Positions 53,983 through 64,000 of a stretch of DNA of 64,000 nt are shown here, in pieces. How positions within the stretch are numbered: the first letter of the stretch is position 1; each line of letters begins with the position of its first letter. The notes under the pieces are model-generated. The model was not told where the DNA came from and made no database searches. It was given only the letters and a program-made list of their open reading frames with translations. The position numbers and the translations under genes were made by a program. Origin of the DNA: Byssothecium circinans (lineage: Eukaryota; Ascomycota; Dothideomycetes; Pleosporales; Massarinaceae); contig ML976986.1 in NCBI GenBank assembly GCA_010015675.1, forward strand, positions 137,815-201,814, written 5' to 3'.

Positions 53983-55209
53983 ATGCCTGACAACCAGATC
54001 AAAGAAGGCTTCGAAAAGGCAGGGTTTTCTCTCATCTAAGGGAATGGGGTCAACTTATACTAACTTAAACAGACGAAGGACGTCCTTCAAGAGCTCGTAG
54101 TGGTAGTCTCTCTTGTCAGAACGCTGACCGAAGGCTTCGGTTCCGCAAGCGACCTATACCGCAAATTAAAGAAGAAGTCGAAACACGCCAAGAAGGACAT
54201 CAAAGATCACATCAAGGAAGGCCTCGAGGATCACTTACAAGAGGACGTGGATGAGCATCGGCGCAAGCATGGTCGAAGCAAGTCCACAGGCCATCTTGAG
54301 GACGACAAGCGAGCACACCATCACCATATGCATTTAGGAAGCAGGGATCGCAGCAAGAGAAGGAGAGATGATTCAAGAGATAGCGACGTGGAATCTATAG
54401 ACACCTCATCACCCCTTGTCCGAGCGGAGTATGAACACGGCTACCGGATCATCGGCGACAAGTATGCTGTCGGGGACTGTAAGACTGAATCTCCGTTATC
54501 GATAGTTTTTGATGCATCGATTTGCTAATACTACCAAGTGATAACTCGCAATCAGCTGCAGTCCCAGATCATCGCACTTCAACAGACGCTCCTTCAAATC
54601 TACGATGACCTCCTTGAGCAGCCCCGACATCCACCAGCTTTCCACCTTCACCGACTGCTTTTAACTACACGATCCGCACGTGCAGCTGCAATAGACGCAC
54701 TTGCGAGTCAGTACAAGCGTATGCGCCCACCTCAGGATGACCAAGAAATGCATATACTACCGGTTCCGCCGGGTGCTTTTCCTCCTTCGCCCCCACGCCG
54801 TCTCCATGAGCACTACTACGCAAAGCCATCGCGGCATCTCTTCTGCATCTATGCCCATAATCTTCAACACACGCCATCGCTCCCCTTGAGCGACAATTTC
54901 AAGCCCGGTGGCGACAATCGCTGTCCATCCTGCAACTTCCACATTCCCGTACTCCCCACCAGAGCTTGGGAAATCATGAAGCATGATGAGAGAAAGACTG
55001 ACGTAGAACGAATCTTCTTGCTAGGTACGAGATTCGTGGCTAAGTCTCATAGAGATGGAGGGGGATATGCGTGTGTGCTTTGCAGCAAGTTCCGGGATGC
55101 CGATACAGTGTGTAATGAAGTAAGCGCATTGGTCGACCACATATGGAAGGAGCATACATGTGCGGAGTTGGAACAGGACGGGAGCATATACGAGGTATGC
55201 GGCCGGTAA
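53983..55209 (+). CDS. Conserved-looking unknown protein with basic/acidic helix and Cys-rich C-terminus
   Basis: Exons 53983-54018, 54073-54478 and 54539-55209 give 370 residues. Exon 1 (MPDNQIKEGFEK) is joined by a 54-base intron that ends in a textbook TACTAACTTAAACAG but begins with GCAGGG, so it appears to be a GC-AG intron. Intron 2 is normal (GTAAGA...CCAAG). Residues 20-110 are a hydrophobic start (LVVVVSLVRTLTEGF) and then Lys/His/Glu-rich helix with HHHHMH. The C-terminal part has CIYAHNLQHTPSLPLSDN, then CPSCNFH, ACVLCSKF and a His-x-Cys near the end (IWKEHTC), which could bind zinc. I have the impression of orthologues in many ascomycetes but know no function. If the first exon is wrong, the protein starts further downstream. 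Confidence 0.72.
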
Positions 55210-55394
55210 TTCAACCAACACGATGGAATACGAGAGCATGAGAGTTTTGCTTTGAAGTGGTTTTGGAGAGCATCAGTATTGATACCCTAACATAGCATAT
55301 TTCTTTTCTATAATCATTCGTTGAACAATGGTATCATCTGAAACAGGAAATGCCAATCCTCTCCCTCAGTTGTGGTTCCATTTACTTCGCCCCA

Positions 55395-56355
55395 CTACTG
55401 CTTGGAGCTGAATATGCAGCTCGAGATGCCGTTGAAGTACCACAAATGCGCCACCACGTCAGGGATCATATGCCCGGCATTTCCAGACTCACTCTTCTCT
55501 CCCTCAAACACACTGATATCCCCGGCAGTCACAATCTTGAAGTTCTTAGTCTTGATATAATATTCGGGAGAAATGTGCACGAAATTCATGAACATTGGCG
55601 GGACCTGAGGCACGATATCGTTATAATGCGTGACGCGGTAGTTGTTGCCTTGCTTCGTGATATAGGTGCTCAGCGTCGAGCCAGCGACCTTAGGTGCGCC
55701 ATACGTGTACAAATCGACCTTGTACTTGAGGGTGCGAAGATCGGCCGCAGCGAGTGTGGCGATAGCGCCGCCCAGTGAATGACCAGTTGTAACGATTTTG
55801 AAGGTAGGATTCGCAGCAGTCAACTTTTCTACAGAGGTAAGGACTTCTTTGCGAGAGTCTTGCCATGATTGCCAGAAGCCAGCGTGTGCGGTGCAGTCTT
55901 TGCAGAGGTTGGTGTCGGCTTCTTTGAAGTTTATGTTCGTGATCCAGTTATCGATGGAGGCGGTGCCGCGGAAGGCGATGACGATGAATTTGTTTGTTGG
56001 ATCTAGGCTGACGAAGCCAGTTACGTCTGATGCGAGTTCACTGAGTGTGATTTAGCTAGGATGATGGGGAGTGGCTGTGGGTGCAAACTCACCTCGCGTA
56101 TTCGATGACTGAAGTCGCATTGGCCTTCTGGACTAAATCGCAGGTACCGGATTTGCAGGTGACTTTGTCGCCGGGAGAGTCTTGGTTGTTGCGGCAGTAT
56201 GCAGCTGATGAATACTGCTCCATAAGGTTCAAGTTGGCGAACAACTTGGCATCGACGGCTCTTTTCTCCACATTTTCTACCACAGGGGCAGTCGGGAGAG
56301 CAAAAGCACTGCCTGCAAGTAGGAAAGAAGAAACGAGTGACGAAACAAAGACCAT
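55395..56355 (-). CDS. Secreted class 3 lipase (Thermomyces-lipase-like alpha/beta hydrolase)
   Basis: The ATG is chosen at 56355 because it starts a signal peptide (MVFVSSLVSSFLLAGSAFA) followed by a Kex2-like VEKR pro-site; a longer frame upstream only adds non-ATG or weak starts. Exons 56355-56093 and 56040-55395 with a 52-base GT-AG intron give 302 residues. Catalytic features: FRGTASIDNWITN (lid and oxyanion side), TGHSLGGAIATLAA (nucleophile Ser), HYNDIVPQVPP (Asp candidate) and AHLWYFNG (His). Cys pairs (YC, TCKSGTC, LCKDC, SSC) fit the secreted family disulfides. It should hydrolyse triglycerides or feruloyl-type esters outside the cell. It appears intact, in contrast to neighbours on its right. 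Confidence 0.93.
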
Positions 56356-58341
56356 GATAATGGTATGGAGGTGAAAAGAGTGACTGGGGTGAGTTACTAG
56401 AAGTGAGAACGTCAGACTGAAGACACAGAGGAACCCGAGAGGCCTCCAAGGCCTTATAAGATCTGTAGCCATCTTACCCGGCCCTTAAAACGAGTGGCTT
56501 AACAGGCTGAGGGCGAGAAAGAGCACGCGATAGGGTCCGTGTTGAAGCAGAAGGTGATACGGTGTAGACTGTCCGCATCATACTTTGAACTACTTGGAAC
56601 GAATTAAGCATCGTGCCGCTAACCCCCAAAAGCCTAACACACATGTAAGGGAGCAAATGCTTATTCGCAGAAGGACTAAATCTGACGAGAGAAGTCCGAA
56701 TTTGGTGCAATCCGGGGAATGCTCACGGACTTTTACATGTAGGATCGACTCGACGCATTGACCGGTGAGTTTAAAAGGCTGCCAGATGGCAGACCACAAG
56801 GTGCCAATTGCTCCGCGAATAGGGTCTGCATTGAACACCACTAGATTGTGTGCAATATCGAAGGCGTCAACCGCTATTGTTTATCGTTATTTTGAACCTT
56901 TGGTGATCACATTGTATACAAGACTCTGCGACGCGATTGGCTGGGTGCGGAAGATGGCTAGGCGCTGGCGGCGTCAACACTTTCCAGACGTCGCTCCCCG
57001 AGCTCCACACGCACATAACGTCGGGAAGTCGCTCAGGGTCAATAGAAAAGATGGTGCTATGTTACGGCGTAAGGGAGGAGGCCGATGGCTTGCCTTTTTC
57101 TTGGATGGGGCCATGGGAGAGATGAAGTAAACGATGTCCGAAGGTGAACCTGGGTTGGCGGTGACGCTAACCCATATCGGTTTAGAGAAACTCGGCAGCA
57201 GGAGGGGAGCGCAGAAGGAGGGTCAGGGCGGGGCGGATGCTCTTGTAACAGTTGATGGCCGTAGAAAGTCCATCTTTAGCGATAGCGCTGCCTAGCTGCT
57301 TTAAATCCTACGGGTTAGTAGGGTCCATAATAGCTACTAGTCCGAACAATTGGGCGCGAAGTGGGTCCACATGCTACTCACATCATCCTCATAGCTTCCC
57401 TTTCAGCAAGCTCGTACTGGAAGTACAAACTAGTGAGTAGGCACGGCGCAAGAAGACAATTAACGACGTGTTTGAGGCTTTCGGCGACCAGAAGAACCTG
57501 CACTTGAAACAGTACGAAGTTGAACTCAGGAGGACCATGGCGAACACCAAGCTCCCATGCACGAGGGCAATATAAGGGAGGAGGACGTTAAGCCTCGGGT
57601 CCTCACAGCAACAAAGGTCCTCTGATACGGCGTGGGGAGTGGATTAGCCGTGGTCCCTTAGGGGAAGAAGGTCCATTCAATCCACCCTCGTAAACACCTA
57701 CAATCGTACAGGCCTGAAATCGGCCCTCTTTCCAACTCCTCAGTCAGTTTAGTGAAATAGGCGATGGCCGCAATATTTAGACAGGTAGTCGCTCGTCCCT
57801 TGTACAACAGAAAGCCCCAACTTGACGTCCCGTTGGTATTACTATCGCCCTTCTGCGCACCTCCCGGTTGACGCAGGGATTTAGGGACTTGTTAATTAGC
57901 AGGATCAGAAGCGTTATCCAACAGGGTGATAAGCAACCCTAACGAATTTCCTATTAGCACCCTGCTAGATGACGCTTATGGCCCTGCTGACTAACCAGTC
58001 CCCAAACATTGGGGAACTTGGCCTGCTCGGGCAGCTTTTGGGCCCGTTGACGCGATCCCATTATCGCCGATGACCAGGTCTCCAGGGCAGGCAGAAAACT
58101 TCCAGGTGGTGGCAAGGCTGAGCACCCGAGGTGCTGTGCCTTGGTCAGGTCAGCGAGTGCATTAGACGCCGGACGTAGTTAGGAACATACTTCACTCTCA
58201 GCTGAATGCAATCAATTTGGTAAACCCACAAGGCGCGGAGAGCTTGACAGGTCCCCAGTCTTGTCAGCTTCGACGTTTGTACTGGAACAAGTGGATCAGT
58301 CACTGTGCCAGGAAACATAACCCTGTAGAGGACGTCGCTGA
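56356..58341. other. Gene-poor region, about 2 kb
   Basis: No credible gene or transposon. Short frames on both strands have no domain. I could not recognise terminal inverted repeats or transposase text by eye. The first 300 bases hold the lipase promoter. Confidence 0.4.
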
Positions 58342-59804
58342 TCATCTATCTTCTCGTTCGTATGGACCTTCCACAATTTGAAAGAACGCTTCAGGGCCTA
58401 TTAGGCCTTTGAGCAACTCGTCGTTGTATGCTGCCAGCGTCTCTGCCTCCCGCTTGCCATGCAGCTTCACGTGTTTCATCTTCTTAGCGACAAAAGCCTC
58501 GATTTCCTCCTCGAGGACTTCCTTCACAAGGTCATTCCAGCCTGGAGTGCGGCGGATTAGCTGCGTGCAGGGAAAATTGTCAGGGGATTGAAAGAACCCC
58601 TGAAGGACCATGATGAACCACATCGTCCCATCTTCTCTGGATCGTTTAACGAGCATCGACAGCTCCTTGCCCTCGTGCCCGGGCATAGCCTCCTCTTCCT
58701 CCTCCAGAACACGCTGATACATGTCTAAATGGCGGATGAATCTGTCTTCCATCTCGCTGGAAAAGTCCCACATATGGGGCCTTTCCAAGAGGAGCCACCA
58801 AGGCGCGGTGGCGATAAGCTGAGCTAGGCCGGCGTATGAGAACTCTTGGTCGATGACTCCAGTGGTTTTCCGGTCTTTAACCCTCATATTTCTCGGACCG
58901 AAGTCATCGCAAATGAGCTTAAATGGCCCTTCATTGTAGTCTGGCCAAGTATAGCGGCTAGTTAAGGACTTCAGGGCCCGGACGAAGACGTATTTCTCTC
59001 TAGCGTCCTTTTCGTCATCTACTGAGTTTAGCTGCTCGTGGAGCTGTTGCCATTGTTGATCGACAACGTAACCAAAGAACGCCTTGGTTGTTAAGAGTTT
59101 CTCACTTCGTGAGCCTAATTGTTATTAGTGTTTGGAAAGGACAAGGTAAGTGGAGGAGGGGTAGTAATACCGAGCACGTTGACCCCCCCGAGGCGGATAA
59201 TCTCGTGGGCCGCTAGTGTCAGAGGCCGCCGTCGATCGGGTGATCCGATGGGAAGGCCGTCAATCTCCTTAAAGTCAAGCTTGAAGATCTAGAGCATGAA
59301 TTGAGCGACCTGTCTATATATGGCCTTGACGGTCTCGTCATCCACCTTAACACTCATAAGGGACGAGTGCTCCTCAGCTGGATCCTCCATAATGTCGCCG
59401 AGGTCCTCACCCTGGATGAATTCTTGCATCATAAATGGGCCTAGGCGGAGAGGGTTCTCATCAGCGCGGCCCCAGGCCTTGACCACGGGAACCGGGACGT
59501 TGGTTCGTTCGCGGAGAAGCTTCAATGTGGCAACCTCGCTGGCGACTTTCTCATCGCGGTGCGCTTGACTGGTTCTACCGAGCAGTGGAAGGCGAATGAT
59601 CCATTTCTCGCCGTTGTTGAAAAGCACAATACGACACAGGTTGTATGAGCCATGGAGTGCCTTTTCTTCAAGTTGACAAGGCAGCCGCTTTGGGTGGTGT
59701 TCCGTTGCCCATGCCGCCATCAGGTGCGCTTTGTCATCGACATCGCCGAGCCAGAGAAGCCCCTTAGTCATGACGACTTTTCGAAAGCTCGCGTCCGTGT
59801 CCAT
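58342..59804 (-). pseudogene. APH-fold phosphotransferase family protein with in-frame TAG
   Basis: ATG at 59804 (MDTDASFRKVVMTKG); exons 59804-59171 and 59114-58342 with a 56-base GT-AG intron (CACTAATAAC). Read through, the gene would have 468 codons. Motifs: WIIRLPLLGRTSQA and EVATLKLLRERTNVPVPVV (N-lobe), FMMQEFIQGEDL, LICDDFGPRNMRV (catalytic-loop equivalent), TGVIDQEFSYAGLAQ (metal-binding Asp) and APWWLLLERPHMW. This is the large fungal aminoglycoside-phosphotransferase-like family, of mostly unknown substrates. Codon 172 is TAG (59291-59289) between QFML and IFKLDFKEI, where relatives typically have Gln, so one C-to-T change explains it. The rest of the frame is open, which suggests a recent loss, a readthrough or an edited codon. 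Confidence 0.8.
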
Positions 59805-61444
59805 GGCGCTGATTGCGTTTCTTGCCGTCTGCTAGACGATCAATCGGAGACACGCTTGCGGCCGGAGAAATGCGATCGGAGATGCGAGGCGCAAGGATGG
59901 ATGCGGACAGAGAAGAGGCGGGCCGGCACCCTTGTGTGCGGGATCCGGCTGGAGGCGTGTGTATTCCTATTCCTATTTTAGGTCACGACGCCATAGAGGG
60001 CACGTACCACGCGTCGTGGGTCAGGTACCAACTTACAGTAAACAACGGTTATGGCGGAATTCCTTCACCAAGTGTCAGTATCAAGCGGCAAAACAAGGCT
60101 ATCTCTCACCGTGGCTACGCTCTGCGCTCTCACCTGACGGCGAAGCATGAACGTTGATGTGAACCATTGCGCCGGGCCGTTGGGCTTGGTTGGTTGCACC
60201 AAGCCCAGTTCGGACTAGTTCTGGATCGGAGATCTCTGGCCAATCTTGGCAGCGCCCTCCCTGCCAAACCATCACTAGAACACTACATCACCGTCGTGAG
60301 CTGATCCATCTCCGTCCATCTATTTCATCACCCATACACCCTGCCGCCCTCGGTCACGCCTCCTACGCCATCTAGCGCTCCACCTAGTGCTCCATCACCT
60401 CACACATTCTCATCCACGATCCCTTGCACAGCCGGCCTCCACCACTCTCACCCACTCTCACCATCGAGCCTCCGCTGTCCTCTTCGATCACGCTGTCAAC
60501 CTCACCCTTCGCCGCCGAGTTCTCTCTATGCCGCCGAACCTCCTTTCCTCACATGCCCACGGGCACTATCACAACCCGCACACAAGGAGGAGTTACCTAT
60601 CCTGTATATCAGTCCTGCTGCGGCCGCCCTGCTGTGTCGGTCCGCGTTTGTCAACCTGAGTCACTTCCCCTTGCCCAGTACCTTGGTCCGGCAACTTTGG
60701 GAGATTCAGCGGCCTGCGCAATGGATACTGTTAGAGTGTGAGACGCTAGATCTCAATGCACTGATTCTATTCACTATTTACGAGATATGGCCTGCCTATA
60801 TAGGCATGTGGGCTTGCTACAAACAATGTGATTGATCATGTGAGACATGAGCAATCGGCAAATCATGATGTGAGGCTTCTAGAGACCAACAGATACAAGG
60901 AGCCGGCGCATGTAGGTCTGGTCTGTGAACTTCGCGCTGAATTCCCAGGAATCCTATGCACAACTGCCAGCACCTGCATCCCCACGTCGCATTCCCTTGT
61001 CCGGCGCTTTGGTCCGACAGCTCTAAGAGACGTAGAGAGGTGTGGCGCTGCGCAGACGACTGCAATGGAGATACCATCGAAGCGGCAGGCAAAGAAGGAC
61101 GCTGAGAAGGCAAAGTGCCAGGACAGAAGGGCAAATCATCAGACCGCCAGCAAGGCAGCGCTCAAAAACCTCCCTTTCCAAGCTCCGGAGGTCATTCGGC
61201 TGCAGATATTCCCCTCGCGGTGGAATGTTAGCTCTCGCTGACATCTTTCCATGTGGGGGTTCGGAGTGGCAAGTGCTGATAAGAATGAAAGTGAACCAAG
61301 ACATTACGAGGGTCATTCACCTGGATAAGTGTAGATACAGGAACAATCCTGCAGTTATCCTGATAATATTTAATTCCAACATTGTCTAGGAAAGACCCTA
61401 CAGCGCGACCGATACTAACCAATTTAAGAAAGCTCACCAAGTAC
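59805..61444. other. Gene-poor region, about 1.6 kb
   Basis: No credible gene. Two stretches about 330 bases apart (60660-60725 and 60990-61070) share landmarks TTCCC, TTGGTCCG and CTGCGCA with CAATGGA, a weak imperfect repeat. A plus-strand frame near 60548-60741 (Cys-containing, MPTGTITTRTQGG) is too uncertain to call. Confidence 0.35.
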
Positions 61445-63012
61445 CTAAGAATCTGCTCTCTTTGATTTGTTCCTTTCCTCTCTGACCCTTTGAACCCATG
61501 CATCCACATCATCAATGGCTTGCCGAGGTGATCGCTTGTTCTCCAACAAAAGTGACATGATTTCAGCCGGGCTGAACTCCACCTTCGGTACCTTTGCAGC
61601 AAACTCTTCCGCCAGCTTAAGTAACTTACTATCTTTGACAACTTTCCCCTTGTCAGCATCATCGCCATTAGGGCTATTCTCCGGACTAGGGTTGTTAACG
61701 CACTTCCCTAGCTTAGGGTCGTACATAAAGTAGAAGAGCTGAGTCACCATGTCCTTATCGGCGAGCTGGAACTCGATCTTCATATCCACGGGGCCGGGGC
61801 GTATGAGCGCAGCGTCGAGGCGCTCGATATAATTCGTTGTCATGATTAACACTCGGCCTTCTGACGATCCTACACCGTCGAGAACATTGAGGAGGGTTGA
61901 TAGGGACACCGTTGCCTCGGCAGGTTTGGGGAGAGACGGATGAGAGCCATTCGGGCCAAGGTTCATGTTGGCGTCGGAACGTTTCGAGCTAACGGCGTCA
62001 ACGTCTTCCAGAAGAAGAACACAACGCATTGGGAGCTCAGCGAATAGAGTCTTTACCTTGCTGTCGTTGAGGCCAGAAATGTTCAGGATGTAGATATCTA
62101 AATCAAACCGCCCTGCGATGGAAAAACTGACGCTAGACTTTCCGGTTCCAGGTGGTCCGTACAGCAAATAGCCTCTTTGGTAAGCAATGGCGCGTTTAGA
62201 GTACCAGCTCCGAGTTGTCGGGTCAAGAAATTCTGAGATGCGTTTACCAGCTCCTCTTTCACCTTCTTGTTGAGGACGACAGTTGATATTTGTCTCTTAC
62301 TCCTCGGCTTTGATAGATTCCACATGTCCCCTTGGTGCTCAAAGACAGAAGTTTTGTTTTGAACAAGCTTCAAGTAGTGGCCGCGGCATTCCTCGAGGAA
62401 CTCTCTTAGCACACTCGGACAGCGGCTGAAACATGAGATAGAGACTTCTTCATTGGAATAGCCGAAATGTCCCTGCTTTTGCATGTGATGAAAGACAAAC
62501 AGGTGGTGCTTGTGCCAGAAATAGAAGCGTCCATTCCAAGGGGCGTAGCACAGGGGCTTCTTGTTGGTATCATCGGCGCGCGATTTAGGTCTATTCCATC
62601 GCCCTGAGGATTGCAGATCGATGCTAGCCAGGGAAGAGCGAGCCGATTGTGCGAATGGCTGAGAAGATACCCAGGAAATAACCATGTCGTATGCTTCATT
62701 GGTACAGTCCACATGGACTGTTGAGGCTATAAGCTATTAGTGAGTTATATTACAATTTGTGTGAGAGAAGCAACACTAACTGAAATAGGTCTCTAGCCAT
62801 CCCCAGAAGTAATCAGCGACATAACTGCCAATGAAAACGAAAACCCCACAAGCGCACAGCACCCGAGCGTAGATGTTCAGGTCGCCAGTCAGAACCGGTA
62901 GGAGGGCAGTAAGCACGCGAGTGAGACCGGGAAAGATGAAGTCCAGGAGGGAGACCTGTTCAGGCAGGATTGGTTGAATTGGGAGAGAGCTAGCATTGTC
63001 CAATGAGGCCAT
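61445..63012 (-). pseudogene. BCS1-like AAA ATPase with a one-base frameshift before Walker A
   Basis: ATG at 63012; exon 1 (63012-62781) encodes a hydrophobic anchor (LCACGVFVFIGSYVADYF), and a 54-base intron follows (GTTAGT...TTATAG). Exon 2 reads VHVDCTNEAYDMVISWVSS and STVVLNKKVKEELVNASQ, then loses frame near 62232. The next frame continues EFLDPTTRSWYSKRAIAYQR and GYLLYGPPGTGKSSVSFSIA (Walker A), CVLLLEDVDAV (Walker B), TTNYIERLDAALIRPG, and ends at 61445. One base is missing between the two frames and no intron can bridge them. The usual RPGRVD is RPGPVD here, so a likely arginine finger is also lost. Fungi have many BCS1-like paralogues besides the mitochondrial bc1 chaperone; this appears to be a degenerating one or a sequence with an indel. 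Confidence 0.8.
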
Positions 63013-64000
63013 GATGGGTAGTGTTGTGACAATAGATAATGGAAGAGATGGTAGGATATGCAGAAGAGTGTATCAATTGCATGTAGACGAGCAGCTGCTG
63101 AGTCTGCTTGTTTTCTAGGAAGAGTCAGCCACTCTTATACCTCCAAGAGAAATCATTGCCATATACTGCCTTCCTCCAGGTTGCTATGGTGAAGCTTTGG
63201 GGAAGTCGTAGCGGCATCGCGCATATCGCACATGATTGGGTGAAAAATTATGGGCTGCCGGGCGGCCCTCTACCCCCCAACTGCTCCAACGACATTTTGG
63301 ACAGATTTTACGGAGATGAGCGCGACATGCAGTAGTTAAGGATGCGCAGGGTGCAGGCCCCTCAGTCAAAGCATAACGTGCAGCTCGTGTATGAGATAGC
63401 AAGGTTCCATGCACTAGCACGCGGTTGAAAGAATTCCCCGCACACATAATACTCTCTCACCAGAGACCACCTACAATAACTAACACGTGAATAACTCTCC
63501 TTTAACTTTAACAAAATATAGAATTTTAAAGCAAGGCCTGCTCTTTTATGTAGGAGTAGGAAGAGGTTAAAAGGGCTTCGTTGGGTGTGGGTAAATATGA
63601 GCTGGAGTTTTTCGGTGTGCGGCGAATTGTTTCAATCGTGTGACGGATCAAAAGACAGGGGTTAACGAAAGAGCATGCAGGCGTAAAATGTCGCGCAGAA
63701 GTTCGGTCCATTTCAAGCAGCTGGCCGGAGCATCCTGCAGTGGTAAATTATTGGCGCATGATTCGCTAAGAAGTCTGCACCCCAACTGCCCCCCAACGTA
63801 CCATACCTAACCATGTCGCACTTCTTAAGTGGGTATCATTGGAATCGCGCTGCGTTCTCCTGCGTACCAAAAAGAAGGATTGCTTCGCCCGAACGGCTAC
63901 GAAGGTGTACCGTGTTTAGTCATCTGGCGCACGGGCTCACCTGACGCACACTTTGGCCGGGAACACCAAAATTACCACATAATACTAACTCGACCAATAT
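63013..64000. other. Terminal 1 kb without recognised gene
   Basis: Promoter of the BCS1-like gene at the left. An A/T-rich stretch (63500-63535) follows, and the rest shows no coding exon I can support. Confidence 0.4.

Noticed and set aside
57200..58150. Possible transposon relic in the gap between lipase and APH genes
   Set aside because: No transposase motif, terminal repeat or target duplication could be seen by eye.
60548..60741. Possible small Cys-containing protein (MPTGTITTRTQGG start)
   Set aside because: No signal peptide, no clear end structure, and it lies in a weakly repeated noncoding stretch.

Overview
The window is nuclear DNA of a filamentous ascomycete (Pezizomycotina). 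The evidence is compact genes with many 45-75 base GT-AG introns, CTAAC-type branch points just upstream of the acceptors, a split tRNA gene, separase, DUF2457, MARVEL, RBR, Zn2Cys6 and APH genes of typical fungal type, and no bacterial operon structure. The class Dothideomycetes is my inference from the look of several conserved hypothetical proteins; it is not shown directly. Layout: roughly 1-35 kb is ordinary conserved chromosome. It holds a partial kinase, a Dcr2-type phosphoesterase, a mitochondrial Trm61-like methyltransferase, two conserved unknowns, separase (6.7 kb, no intron), two tandem MARVEL genes, a 37-residue Cys-rich peptide, a methyltransferase, an F-box protein and an unknown family protein. 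It continues with an alpha/beta hydrolase, an RBR ubiquitin ligase, a Ybr137w-like protein, a split tRNA and a signal-peptide membrane protein. A DUF2457 protein follows at 38-41 kb, then about 3.3 kb with no credible gene. From about 43.9 kb to the end the window looks accessory: a tandem family of at least four related, mostly damaged genes (43.9-49.7 kb), a Zn2Cys6 regulator, a conserved unknown with a Cys-rich tail, a secreted lipase, an APH-fold kinase-like gene and a BCS1-like AAA ATPase. The main pattern beyond ordinary annotation is gene decay. Seven loci have coding lesions: MARVEL copy 2 (frameshift), a GT90 glycosyltransferase (amber codon plus two frameshifts), family copies P2 (amber), P3 (19-base tandem duplication) and P4 (fragment), the APH gene (amber) and the BCS1-like gene (frameshift). 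P1 has an amber codon followed by a long open in-frame tail. All four in-frame stops are TAG; three fit CpA-to-TpA change, as in repeat-induced point mutation, and TAG is also the substrate of the A-to-I mRNA editing known in some ascomycetes. The frameshifts could also be assembly errors. The most novel object is the P family: a conserved N-terminal domain, a linker full of TQT/VQT motifs that look like dynein light chain (LC8) docking sites, and a conserved C-terminal domain. Two genes appear to need GC-AG introns.
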